A stretch of DNA of 64,000 bases from Bedellia somnulentella (GCA_963576735.1 OY755187.1:15128001-15192000), one strand, 5' to 3'; shown: positions 45,308 to 55,570, numbered from the stretch's first letter. Notes: generated by a model from the sequence alone, not told the origin. Numbers and translations are program-made.

Positions 45308-45823
45308 CTAGCTTTTTGCCCCGCGACTTCGTCCGCGTGGACTTCATTTTTTGCATCCAGTTTACATAATACCAAAATACCGAAACACTATCTCAACTTC
45401 TGTTTTTTATATTTATAATCCCGCGGGCGTTGTAAATGACATAAAGGACATTGAGGCTTTTTAAGTGATTGTTGGGCGATGCAGTTTGTGACCCATCACT
45501 AACAACCTTTATTAACCTATCTTTTATCAATATATTTCCAAAATTGGATGAAGAATCTCCGAAGCTATGGCTACCCTTTTATGGAATTTATGGTTGTTAG
45601 CATATATTCATGAATGATTGATAGATGGATTTCATAAATTCAATCGCACCAAGTTTTATTATAAAATGTAAAAAAACTCTATATTAACTTTCATTTGCTA
45701 TATCAACCCGTTAGGGGTTGAGTTCCAAAAATTCCTTTTTAATTGTTCATAAGAATCATGAAACAAATATACCAAGTTTTTATGTTCAGAAATGAGAATA
45801 TCTTTAGTAAGTACAGATACGGA
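45308..45823 (-). mobile_element. Helitron-like element E carrying a SINE B (copy 2)
   Basis: On the + strand A|CTAGCTTTTTGCCCCGCGAC is the reverse of the 3' end and TACGGA|T the reverse of the 5' TC end. It is 516 bp. It is an inverted copy of 43962-44475, with the same SINE B nested at the same place and in the same relative orientation. Confidence 0.65.
45425..45605 (+). repeat. SINE B inside Helitron-like E, copy 2
   Basis: GAGGCTTTTTAAGTGATTGT, CCCATCACTAACAACCTTTA and GAAGCTATGGCTACCCTTTT, with the junction ATGAATGATTGATA shared with copy 1. Confidence 0.6.
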
Positions 45824-46019
45824 TAGTAGTTTGGCGCTGCGGCGACGGCCCGGTGCTGCCCCCTACACTGACCGTTGGTGATAGTGGGAGAGCTTGCAGC
45901 GATTGCTCGGCAGTATAGGGATGATTAGTGGTGGATCTCCTTCCAAAATTAATCGCTAAATTGAAGGGATAGTGCTTGTTATTATTATATATAGTGTTAT
46001 TTTAAGTTAACAAAACATT
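45824..46019. other. GC-rich patch
   Basis: 45835-45935 is strikingly GC-rich (TTGGCGCTGCGGCGACGGCC) without an open exon-like structure or known repeat motif. Confidence 0.35.
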
Positions 46020-46140
46020 TTTTTACAAAAAGCTTGAATTACCTGAGATACGAACCCGGGACGATTGATTCATAATAGTTCTAATTAAATATTCATAGTA
46101 GTTAGTTATACCGCTACGCCACGGAGACATTACCGGGGCG
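46020..46140 (-). repeat. tRNA-like SINE head (family F)
   Basis: The reverse complement gives GTCTCCGTGGCGTAGCGGTA and CCCGGGTTCGTATCTCAGG: A- and B-box-like, about 60 nt apart, too far for a normal tRNA. Confidence 0.5.
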
Positions 46141-46599
46141 GTGTCAAATTTTTATTACGCTTTATTTCATATTAGTCTTACTATTGATAAACAAATTTGT
46201 CATTTAAATTGATGAAACCCCTTCATCTTTCCAAAATGAACATTAACAAAGTGTCTGATGTGAATTCCATCGATGATAAAAATAATCGCTGCAATATTTT
46301 GAGCCATATATGAGTTAAGGTTTTTTGATGTTCCTATGAGAACTCTTGCGGATTCCTTAGTTTCAAGGAATCGTCGTCGTTTCATTTAGCTTCTAAATTT
46401 ACATGTTAATATTCGTTTGCAATATAAGTAGATGTAAAAAAAAATGTATACGATGAAAAAATAGTACATCATCCCTCGGGAGTTCCTTATTTTCGGGGAT
46501 CCATTACCGTACCATTAAGCTTCTAAATTTTGATTTTTATATTAGTTTACAATATTTTACGTTGTTTTAAACGATACACAGCGCCATCTCCAATGCATT

Positions 46600-46791
46600 T
46601 AGTAAGCAAACAATATTTTTGATTTCCCATGGGAACATATTTTTTCCGGGATAAAAAGTACCCTATTATTTAATTTAGACTTCTAACTACACGTCTGAAA
46701 AATTTAAAAGCAATCGGTTCAGTATTTACGGCGTGAAAGCGGAACAAACAAACAAACAAACTCACTTTCCCATTTATAATATTAGTATGGA
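46600..46791 (-). repeat. Helitron-like 5' end
   Basis: On the - strand it begins A|TCCATACTAATATTATAAAT, GGGAAAGTGAGTTTG(TTTG)n TTCCGC. The other end could not be placed; the element may reach left to about 46200. Confidence 0.5.
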
Positions 46792-46910
46792 TTCTTGTTC
46801 AGTTGCAAAATAGTCGTATGATTTATGAATGAAATTGCCCGTATATAGCCTTAGTTTGCATAAACCTGTTAGCGTCGAAAGCTTTGTCCTGCGAAGGGTA
46901 GATATTTTTG

Positions 46911-47060
46911 GCTGTGTAGTGTCTTAAATAGCACTATCCTATTTCTTCCCAATCTAAAGGTATCTTAAGAAGTTACAGAGGGTCTGAGGCTTTTTAAAAG
47001 CGATCGTTCGGCGATGTGAGTGTGGAGACTTATCAATAATTCACTCTTATTTTACTATCA
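46911..47060 (+). repeat. SINE B, degenerate
   Basis: GGCTGTGTAGTGTCTTAAAT, CACTATCCTATTTCTTCCC, GCGATGTGAGTGTGGAGAC. The tail is lost. Confidence 0.5.
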
Positions 47061-47086
47061 TTTGTTATGAGTGCTAAAACCCATTA

Positions 47087-47343
47087 TGCTGTGTAGTGTC
47101 GGCTTAGAATAGCACTACCCCATTTCTTCCGGTGGGTGTACGTAAGAGGCGACTAACGGTATAAGGGCTTTTAAGGGATTTTTGGGCGATGCGGTTGGAG
47201 ACCCATCACCAAAAACCTTTATTTCACCATCGTTTCCCCCCGCAACTTCCAAAAGTGGCTAAAGAATTTCTAATTCCCTAGCTCTGGCTACCCCTTCATT
47301 AGATTTATAGCCGTGAGTATATGTATGTATGTATGTATGTATG
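47087..47343 (+). mobile_element. SINE B, young copy inserted in an older reversed B
   Basis: Full consensus with a long (TATG)n tail. AAAACCC occurs on both sides. To its right, 47344-47440 is the decayed reverse head of an older B copy (CCCGATACCCTTAATTTTTA). Confidence 0.7.
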
Positions 47344-47440
47344 TTAAAAACCCCGATACCCTTAATTTTTACCCACGACACCCACTGGACGAATTCTAAG
47401 CGATTCTCTATTCTATGAAAGTTGATGTATACATATGTTA
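47344..47440 (-). repeat. SINE B fragment, older reversed copy
   Basis: CCCGATACCCTTAA, CGACACCCACTGGACGAATT and a decayed head are visible. Confidence 0.5.
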
Positions 47441-47592
47441 TTCTGAGCCAACCCTAACCAGCAATTGACATTAATAATGACTAAACCTGTGAGTTAGTTA
47501 TGCTCGTTATCCAAACGTGACCTCAGCGGTATTGGAAGTAATTGCAACCGATAACACGAGATAAGTACATACGTAACTGCCTTAGTCAGACA

Positions 47593-48390
47593 CTAGTGGA
47601 TCGGGCCCAGCTTCGCACGGGTAGCGTAGTTTTAAAAATAATCTGAGGTTTCTTCAATCACTGCTCAACCTTTGTGAAATTTAGTGCAATTAATAGCATT
47701 CCTACATAGTGTAGCTTTGTGATTGTGAAAGCGCTTTAATGAACGGTTCAGTATCTCCGAAAATAAAACCATGCAGTCAAACAATCAGAGTTACAAACTT
47801 TACATACATACAGGAAGTATATGTATACTCCCGGCTAACTTTTGCGCGCGTAACCATTACTAAAAAATTATCCTTATAGCATTCACGTGCAACGACACAG
47901 GGCGCGATAGCTTATTTTATGTATATAAGTTTGGTTATTCTATACCGATTTCTTTGATTCTTTTTTTATTGAATAGGTAATAATGTAAACTTTTTTAAAT
48001 GAGAGATGAATGAGAAAACTATAAACGTAAGAGTAAACAAATATAATCAGAATGTTCCGAACTGCTAAGCTATCAGGAAATACACGTGTTATTGTGAGTC
48101 AACCGTAAAAGATAGACATAAACTGTTGAGGATTTTTTTTTAGATAATTTTATGAAGAATATTTCCGTCATACATGATTTCTATGTAAGTTTAACCATTA
48201 AGGCTGCACACGCGACGGAAGCTTAAAAAATGGAGTAACTTCTCCCGTTTTCCCAAAATTTCCCAAAATTCCCCTTTCCTACTCTGCTGAAAAGTATACA
48301 AAAACCTGCGCAGGAGTATGAAGAATAGTTGTACCAAGTTTCGTTAAAATCCGTCGAGTAGTTTTCGTTTCCATAAGGAACATACAAACC

Positions 48391-48440
<50 letters not shown>

Positions 48441-48559
48441 AATTTTACTGATTGCATTTTTGGCATCAGTATCGATCCCTAATCACAACCTGATAGTTAT
48501 TTTGAAAATATATTTCATGTACAGAATTGACCTCTCTACAGATTTATTATAAGTATAGA
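47593..48559 (-). mobile_element. Helitron-like element D, copy 3
   Basis: CTAG end at 47593 and TC end at 48559, with A/T flanks. The 3' third is more diverged than in the other copies. (CAGA)n is at 48391-48437. Confidence 0.75.
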
Positions 48560-48607
48560 TTACGAGTATCAAGACATGCATTTAGGATTATTTTAAATTG
48601 TTTTAAA

Positions 48608-48725
48608 TAGCTGTGCAGTGTCTGATTTAAGTAATACAAACCCATTTCATCCCGTGCGTTTCACACCCATCACAAACTTTCCAAATGGTGTAGCTCTGGC
48701 TTACCCTTTTTAGAAGCATGAATAT
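48608..48725 (+). repeat. SINE B, degenerate with internal deletion
   Basis: AGCTGTGCAGTGTCTGATTT, CCATTTCATCCCGTG, CCCATCACAAACTTTCCAAA, TAGCTCTGGCTTACCC. Confidence 0.45.
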
Positions 48726-49014
48726 AGGTTGCTTTTTGTTAAACAAGAGTAAGCGATTGATTGGATAAGATTACTCCTTTTCACCAGCCAAGATATCTCT
48801 CGTGCTTTATTTACATCATACGATCTTCCAAGAAACTGTGGAATTTACATCCGTAACTATATGTATGTATATTTTTTTCTTCTACAGATAATATGCCTTT
48901 GTATTAAGATTTGAAGTCTTAATGTACTAAAGAAACTATATTATCTCAATTGAATTAAATTTTCTACTGCTCTTAAAAATCACATGGTTACCACCATCAA
49001 CCAAGGTTTCCTTG

Positions 49015-49185
49015 GAAAGTGTATCCATGTTATTGGGGGCATCCTTATTGCAGCTTTGTACGAATACTTAGGCTCATGAATAAGTACAACTCATCCCTGC
49101 GAGTTTCCTCATGATATTTTCTCTTACCGATAAAACCTTGATATATTAACCTCACATGTGACTTAAGATAAACAAATTGGTGACC
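49015..49185 (-). repeat. SINE A fragment (5' two thirds)
   Basis: GTACAACTCATCCCTGCGAG, TTTCCTCATGATATTTTCTC and ACAAATTGGTG match the reversed A body. Confidence 0.5.
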
Positions 49186-49195
49186 GTGATAAATC

Positions 49196-49350
49196 ACCTC
49201 ACCTCACCTCACGTCTCCTGCATGGAAGAAGTTGTGTTCCCATTATAAGATCTCAAGACGCTCTGGAGTAGGATGGGATTTTTGTAATGTATATGGAAGT
49301 GTTTTTCTCATTTATGGATGTTATTTATATGCGTTTAATGTATTATTAAA
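49196..49350 (+). repeat. family G SINE fragment
   Basis: TTTCTCATTTATGGATGTTA, TTTATATG matches the conserved core of the copies at 29155 and 41281. A (CACCT)n run precedes it. Confidence 0.45.
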
Positions 49351-49352
49351 TA

Positions 49353-50191
49353 CTAGTGGATCGTCCCAGCTTCGCACGGGTAGCGTTGTTTTTTTAAATA
49401 TCTGAGATTTCTTTCTTTAGTCACTGCTCAAGCATTGTGAAATTCAGCGCAATGTTTTCAATTTACTAAATTTATAGCACTCACTAAACAGTGTAGTTTG
49501 ATGATTTATAATGCGCTTTAATGAACGGTTCAGTATTTCCGTTTAATAGCAAATTTTAGAATAATATATTTATAATATATTTATTATACGCTATAAAGTA
49601 TTTATAACAATCTAAAAAATAAATCATTACGTGTTGTAGGATGCAACTACCGGCGCCATCTTGTATGTTATATGTAAATTAGTAACGATTCGGTTTTGGT
49701 CACGGGCGCGATGGCTTATTTTATGTATAATTTCGGTGTTTCTCTACCGATTTCTATGATTCTTTTTTTATTGAATAGGTAATAATGTTACCTTTTTTAA
49801 ATTAGGGATGAGTGAGAGGTTTACAAACGTAAGAGTAAACAAATATAATCAGAATGTTCCGAACTGCTAAGCTATCAGGAATTACACGTGTTATTGTGAG
49901 TCAACCGTAAAAGATAGACATAAACTGTTGAGGATTTTTTTTAGATAATTTTATGAAGAATATTTCCGTCAAACATGATTTCTATGTAAGTTTAACCATT
50001 GAGGCTGCACACGCGACGGAAGCTTAAAAAATGGAGTAACTTCTCCCGTTTTCCCAAAATTTCCCAAAATTCCCCTTTACTACGCAGCTGGAAAGTATAC
50101 AAAAACCTGCGCAGGTGTATGAAGAATAATTCTACCAAGAATCGTTAAAATCCGTCGAGTAGTTTTTGTTTCCATAAGGAACATACAAACC

Positions 50192-50233
<42 letters not shown>

Positions 50234-50352
50234 AATTTTACTGATTGCATTTTTGGCATCAGTATCGATCCCTAATCACCACCTGATGGTTATTTTGAAA
50301 ATATATTTCATGTACAGAATTGACCTCTCTACAGATTTATTATAAGTATAGA
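49353..50352 (-). mobile_element. Helitron-like element D, copy 4
   Basis: CTAG at 49353 and TC at 50352, A/T flanks, (CAGA)n at 50189-50231. It ends 113 bp before the acceptor of the first coding exon of the host gene. Confidence 0.75.
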
Positions 50353-50465
50353 TATTTTCGGATTAGTATCCCTGACTACAAGTTGGTGTAGCTTTCTATG
50401 TTCTATTTGATCTGTATAATGTGTCCGTAAATGTTTCTGAATAATATAACATGTTATTTTTCCAG

Positions 50466-50496
50466 GCGGCTGGCTCGAAGGCTCAGTGGGGGCTAG
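50466..50496 (+). other. 5' UTR part of exon with start codon
   Basis: It follows the acceptor TATTTTTCCAG (AG at 50464-50465), so at least one untranslated exon must lie upstream. An in-frame TAG at 50494-50496 directly precedes the ATG. Confidence 0.7.
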
Positions 50497-50566
50497 ATGT
50501 CCTGTGTCCGGGAGGGCTCGGCAGAGCCACCGTACCGACCGCCGCGCGCCGACCAACAAAGAAATG
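50497..50566 (+). CDS. host gene, first coding exon
   Basis: It encodes 23 residues beginning MSCVREGSAEPPYRPP and ends in phase 1 at AAATG|GTTTGT. The in-frame stop just upstream fixes the ATG. GC-rich codon use stands out from the flanking introns. The next exon (51335) supplies the two bases needed to complete Gly, so the junction is NGSGRTTRF. The peptide is basic, proline-rich and probably disordered; there is no signal peptide. See the next two exons for family. A Helitron-like element lies just upstream and a SINE A in the following intron. Confidence 0.8.
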
Positions 50567-50654
50567 GTTTGTATTCTTCTAGTTTTATTGTTTAAAGATT
50601 GATTGTCCCTAACAAATAAAGTAACGTCGAATGCGAATCTTACATTTATGTTTA

Positions 50655-51025
50655 TAACGACGTGAGGGTAGAACACCAGTTGACGTGCAAGCGACTAGTG
50701 TTCAAATCCCGGGTCGGGCCTACACCAATTTGTCTTTTCTAAAGACACATGTGTGGTTAATTTATCACAGTTGTTAACGGTGAGGGAAAACATCGTAAGG
50801 AAATCCACATGGCTGAGTTGTACTTAGTCATGGGACAGTGTATTCGTACAAAAACGGCGATAGGCCTGCTCCCTATCACGTGAGTACACTGTCCATGCAA
50901 AACGTGGGTACTCTGAACACCAGGTGACAATGTTACGTGATGTTCAGAAGTATTAGTACCTCTGCCAACCCCTTCGGGGATATTCGGCGTGAACGTTTAT
51001 GTTATGTTTATGTTTATGTTATGTT
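50655..51025 (+). mobile_element. SINE A in intron 1 of the host gene
   Basis: Head GACGTGAGGGTAGAACACCA, B-box-like GTTCAAATCCCGGG, body and a TTATGTT(TATG) tail. TTTATGTTTA flanks it at 50645-50654 and 51026-51035, though the tail resembles this duplication. Confidence 0.75.
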
Positions 51026-51334
51026 TTTATGTTTAATAATTCTGGTATAACTAATAACAGCTATGTGTCTTAATATACGAAAGCTATAGTCGATCATAAT
51101 AGAATCTGTCAAGTCGATCATCATGCATTTATTATATTACAAAGACATTATTCTACTTGCTTAACTTTTTTTCTTATTTCCTCTTCCAGAACGTCTATAT
51201 TCATTTCATTTATTCCATAAACATTTTTTCCAAAAGTCTCGATGATACAAAACAATAAAACCTTTATCTCTCTATCGTTGAATACTATGTATGTACAACA
51301 TGAATAAACTTCATCCCATCTCCTACCATTCCAG

Positions 51335-51467
51335 GCTCCGGGCGCACGACCCGTTTCCTCCGCGGCCTCCGTCGCATGTTCAAGCGCCGCTCCGGCAGAC
51401 ACGACGACCAGGACAAGAGCTGTTCCACCAGCGAGCTCATTGACGCTGACACCGCCAATAGAAGGAA
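51335..51467 (+). CDS. host gene, second coding exon
   Basis: 133 bp between acceptor TCCTACCATTCCAG and donor AGGAA|GTAAGT; enters in phase 1, leaves in phase 2. It encodes an Arg-rich stretch (TTRFLRGLRRMFKRRSGRH) followed by an acidic/polar segment with STSELIDADTANRRK. Highly basic followed by Ser/Asp-rich sequence resembles the N-terminal region of KIAA1211/CRACD-type (DUF4592) proteins, known in vertebrates as inhibitors of actin capping protein. That assignment rests on a remembered pattern, with the SHDSVF motif in the next exon, and is tentative. The last 70 bp and the donor have been copied many times into the following intron (51545-52810). Confidence 0.85.
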
Positions 51468-51544
51468 GTAAGTTTCTCAACGATATTTTACAAAGAAATA
51501 TGTGTATGCTAGAGAGCTAGAAGTAGAATGTGAGATAGGAGGTA

Positions 51545-52813
51545 GACCGAGGAGCAAGACAAAAGCTGTTCTACCAGCGAGCTCAGCGACGCTGACACGG
51601 CTAATAGGACGAAGTAAGTATCTCAAAGATTCTTAGGAGATGCGATGAGTTTCTAGTACATGAAATAATAGAGATGAGCCCTAAGTAGACCATAGGAGTT
51701 GCTCTTGCTCCACCAGCGAGCTCATCGACGCTGACACGGCTCATAGGAGGAAGTGAGTTTCTAACTGTTTTCTAGGAGATATAAAGCTTTGCTTAGAAAT
51801 TGAAAGGAATAGTTTAGTAGAACTTAAGTAGATTGGTGGCCGGCACGACGAGCAAGACAGGAGCTGTTTTACCAGCGAGCTCATCGACGCTGACACGGCT
51901 AATAGGACGAAGTAAGTATCTCAAAGATTCTTAGGAGATGCGATGAGTTTCTAGTACATGAAATAATAGAGATGAGCCCTAAGTAGACCATAGGAGTTGC
52001 TCTTGCTCCACCAGCGAGCTCATCGACGCTGACACGGCTCATAGGAGGAAGTGAGTTTCTAACTGTTTTCTAGGAGATATAAAGCTTTGCTTAGAAATTG
52101 AAAGGAATAGTTTAGTAGAACTTAAGTAGATTGGTGGCCGGCACGACGAGCAAGACAGGAGCTGTTTTACCAGCGAGCTCATCGACGCTGACACGGCTAA
52201 TAGGACGAAGTAAGTATCTCAAAGATTCTTAGGAGATGCGATGAGTTTCTAGTACATGAAATAATAGAGATGAGCCCTAAGTAGACCATAGGAGTTGCTC
52301 TTGCTCCACCAGCGAGCTCATCGACGCTGACACGGCTCATAGGAGGAAGTGAGTTTCTAACTGTTTTCTAGGAGATATAAAGCTTTGCTTAGAAATTGAA
52401 AGGAATAGTTTAGTAGAACTTAAGTAGATTGGTGGCCGGCACGACGAGCAAGACAGGAGCTGTTTTACCAGCGAGCTCATCGACGCTGACACGGCTAATA
52501 GGACGAAGTAAGTATCTCAAAGATTCTTAGGAGATGCGATGAGTTTCTAGTACATGAAATAATAGAGATGAGCCCTAAGTAGACCCTAGGAGTTGCTCTT
52601 GCTCCACCAGCGAGCTCATCGACGCTGACACGGCTCATAGGAGGAAGTGAGTTTCTAACTGTTTTCTAGGAGATATAAAGCTTTGCTTAGAAATTGAAAG
52701 GAATAGTTTAGTAGAACTTAAGTAGATTGGTGGCCGGCACGACGAGCAAGACAGGAGCTGTTCCAACAGCGAGCTCATTGACGCTGATACGACTAATAGG
52801 AGGAAGTAAGTTT
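51545..52813 (+). repeat. 298-bp higher-order tandem array of exon 2 fragments
   Basis: GCACGACGAG starts at 51843, 52141, 52439 and 52737, an exact 298-bp period, with a first diverged unit from about 51545. Each period contains two exon-like fragments, 139 and 159 bp apart. Type A ends CTAATAGGACGAA|GTAAGT and type B ends CATAGGAGGAA|GTGAGT. Counting the last partial unit there are nine fragments, each with a preserved 5' splice site and an open SELIDADTA-coding core. No fragment has a convincing acceptor. The final fragment (52745-52808) is again closer to the real exon (AGGAGGAA|GTAAGT). Units are nearly identical, so the amplification is recent or homogenised. Confidence 0.92.
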
Positions 52814-52814
52814 T

Positions 52815-53510
52815 ATCCCACCAAAAACATTAAATGTAAAAAAATGCCAAGTCTCTCGATGCAGTCTTTCCATCGTAAAAAGTTTTGAGATCTCATAGAA
52901 GCCAAGTCCTATTCAAAATATTTCGTAGTTATAAATCAACATTTAGTAATTGTATCAATAGTTTTCTTTATAGTATAATTATAGTGACTTGGCAATGAGC
53001 ACAAGAAGAAACAAATAAAACGGCATATTTGGAGGAGTTTAAAGTTACACACACCGCATGCGTAAACATTAATATCACAAAATTAATTTTCTGTTGGTTT
53101 ATCCGTGTCGTCCCAACCGAATTTCGGCAACGGCAGTCAGTCTTAGTGCACTCTCGAATTATTTACTTTCATAAAGCGATGGCCCGTAAGGTATTCTTAA
53201 TTATTGTATTGGAGAATGTAGTCGGTAGTGACCATCATGATTCACACATAACAAATAATCTGATCACTGGTCTCGTCAGTAACATTTGCACATAATTCCA
53301 GGCAGCAAGCAGCTTTTAATTTGTGCTCATTGCCAAGTCACTATAATTATAATATAAAGAAAACTATTGATACAATTACTAAATGTTGATTTATAACTAC
53401 GAAATATTTTGAATAGGACTTGGCTTCTATGAGATCTCAAAACTTTTTACGATGGAAAGACTGCATCGAGAGACTTGGCATTTTTTTACATTTAATGTTT
53501 TTGGTGGGAT
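52815..53510. mobile_element. foldback element with 190-bp arms
   Basis: Arms 52815-53004 and 53321-53510 are almost perfect inverted copies (outer end ATCCCACCAAAAACATTAAA, inner end TTGGCAATGAGCACAA). The 316-bp spacer has an 88-codon frame (53029-53295) without known motifs. It lies 10 nt after the donor of the last exon 2 fragment. Removing it restores GTAAGTTT-CTCA, as in the true exon 2 donor. No clear target duplication. Confidence 0.85.
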
Positions 53511-53536
53511 CTCATTTATTTTTTGTAAGTGTATTT

Positions 53537-53740
53537 CTATCTTTTACTTTTAGGTGACCTCACAATTTCTTGGACGTCAGCTACTGCTTTGCTTAGAACC
53601 CATTCTCTGTCTCTATCTCTTTTGTTTCTTCTCTGAGGCTTCGTTACTTCTAAGGTAGACAAGTCTGGGCGATATATACTTCGGAGTCGATTATATTCAG
53701 CTATTGCTGTCTCCTGAGCTTTGATACTACTAAAATTCCC
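53537..53740 (-). pseudogene. open reading segment, possibly retroelement-derived
   Basis: 67 codons lie between stops with a coding-like peptide (EYNRLRSIYRPDLSTLEV, then EWVLSKAVADVQEIV) but no Met. Further upstream on the - strand, TGTACA then TAAATGGCGACC (53843-53860) resembles an LTR end followed by a primer-binding site. If so this is the start of gag in a decayed LTR element. The family is not recognised. Confidence 0.3.
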
Positions 53741-54837
53741 TTATCGTTTGACGACTGAAAACTCCCATACATGCTGTATGACAACGAATGAAATAAACAC
53801 GACCCATCTCCAGGAATAGAGATGACTCTGTGTGGACAAAGGTCGCCATTTATGTACAATATTTCACGTTCCATTACACTACATTTACAATTACTTCTAT
53901 AACAATAGGGCTTAAACTTATATATATATGCAAACTAAATAGAACTAAACTAACTAACAAATAACTAACTAAATAAATATATATCTACTAACTTACAAAC
54001 TATAACTAAACTAAACTAAATAACACGTAAAGTTCTCCGAATATCAATTATCACTACAATATTTTTTAGTTTCGAAATGGGTTTTCATTGACAGATGTAT
54101 CAAATGAATATTATCGAATTATTTTGAAGTACTACTTACACTGCGCTTTGTAACGAAACCATAGAGCGATTCAGACAGGTACAACGCCATCTATCGAGCG
54201 CTCATACAATATTTATCGCAATACAATGGAGTTTTAGCTTTATTAATTTAATGAACTTTATGTATTAATTTGTATTAATGATAGTCTATGTATTACATTT
54301 ATATTATTCTTTTCTATTCTATGTATGTATTCATCCAATTGAATAGGTACTTGAACAACGAACAAAGTTAACAATGCAGTCAAAATCCATACATAATGTT
54401 CTTGCCAAACCGCAAATATAAAATTGTTTTCTATGGCATATAATTTTTTAATGTTTTTATAATTTTTCCTTTATATGTGGCTAATGACCTATCTTGGTGC
54501 AAAATTTGAAGTTTCTAAGTCTGCTAGAAGTACCTTAGATTTTTGATGATCTGTCAGTGAGTCAGTAAGTGACAAAATGGTGTAACTTTGATCGACCGTA
54601 ACTCCTAAACTATTAATTCATTTGGCGTGTAATTTCGAACTTAAGCTTGTTCTAATGCCTACTATTATTCACCGAAAACCTAAACTCCTAGCTTTGTCCA
54701 CGTCGAAGATATAGGGGGGGCGAAACAGCCGCGAACCGCTTCGAGAAAAGATGGTACGGCCGTGCCCGTTTTGCTCGAGACTTGGCAGGGGCACTGCCGT
54801 GCCCCCAGATGATAAATATATTCTGATAGATAGATAC
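53741..54837. other. intron 2, mostly AT-rich
   Basis: 53855-54210 may be a decayed LTR (see finding). An AACTAACTAACAAATAACTA-rich tract lies at 53950-54010. 54690-54800 holds a GC-richer patch (GGGGGGGCGAAACAGCCGCG) without exon features. Confidence 0.35.
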
Positions 54838-54930
54838 AATCTTTTCTAAACTCAGGTTCAAAAAGTTGTTGAGGTATTTCTTAGTCGTAAGCTTTGGCTA
54901 CACCTTCTAGGGATTTATAGCAGTAAGTAT
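54838..54930 (+). repeat. SINE B, 5'-truncated
   Basis: CTTTTCTAAACTCAGG, GGCTACACCTTCTAGGGATT and TATAGCAGTAAGTATG are the B 3' end. Confidence 0.5.
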
Positions 54931-55148
54931 GTTCGCAGTATTTTTTTACGTGAACTAGTTGATTTGTTTGGAGAAGAGAAAAATAAAGTTGCATAATTCA
55001 AGTTGATCCCGTAGTAAAAGTTGTCAATAATAATCTCCCTAATAATCCTCTTTTCGCTTATTACCCCCCTGTTGTTACAAACGGTACATGACTAGTGAAA
55101 GTTCCCAGAAAACCCACCAGCGTATTAACTAACCCCACCGTTTTCCAG

Positions 55149-55275
55149 GGAAGGCGCATACGGCAGCGGTCTATCAGTGTCTCACGACTCGGTGTTCACC
55201 GGTGAGCGGTCCGGTGATGATTCCAGTGACGAGCGTCCGCCGGGACACGGCACGCAGTTTGCGAGCTCGCATCGG
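55149..55275 (+). CDS. host gene, third coding exon
   Basis: 127 bp from acceptor CCACCGTTTTCCAG to donor CATCGG|GTAAGT. It enters completing a Lys codon begun in exon 2 and leaves in phase 0. It encodes KEGAYGSGLSVSHDSVFTGE followed by an acidic Ser-rich stretch (RSGDDSSDERPPG) and FASSHR. SHDS-V/I-F is the recognisable motif, similar to the FSHDSIF start of vertebrate CRACD. With exons 1-2 the reading frame is 110 codons without a stop. The next exon was not found with confidence in the remaining 8.7 kb, so the gene probably continues beyond the window. Confidence 0.85.
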
Positions 55276-55570
55276 GTAAGTCACATTTGTCCTTTAACAT
55301 ACATACTAACAAAATAAGTTCCTTATTAGCTGCGTCTACATTCATCGATCTTTTCATACCGCTCTATTATGGTCAACACTTCGGACCCCCGCCTTTATAA
55401 GAACGTATTTATCTTGTTTACAAAATCTGACTTTAAGTGCTAGGAAGATATGAATGCGGAGGTCTTTGGTAATAAAAATAAGTAAAAAGAACATGCGAGT
55501 TGCACCACATTGAACTGACGTAAACGGACTTAATTGGCATACAAGTTTTTGTTATCATCACATTGTTGGC
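55276..55570. other. intron 3, unique sequence
   Basis: No repeat or exon visible. Confidence 0.4.

Noticed and set aside
51148..51480. 110-codon - strand ORF
   Set aside because: It is the antisense shadow of coding exon 2.
51545..52808. Array fragments as mutually exclusive alternative exons
   Set aside because: None has a good acceptor with a pyrimidine tract. Where one can be imagined the entry phase (0) does not match the phase 1 exit of exon 1. The donors alone are preserved.
53029..53295. 88-codon ORF in the foldback spacer as a gene
   Set aside because: No motif, no splice or promoter context, and the composition is like random AT-rich sequence.
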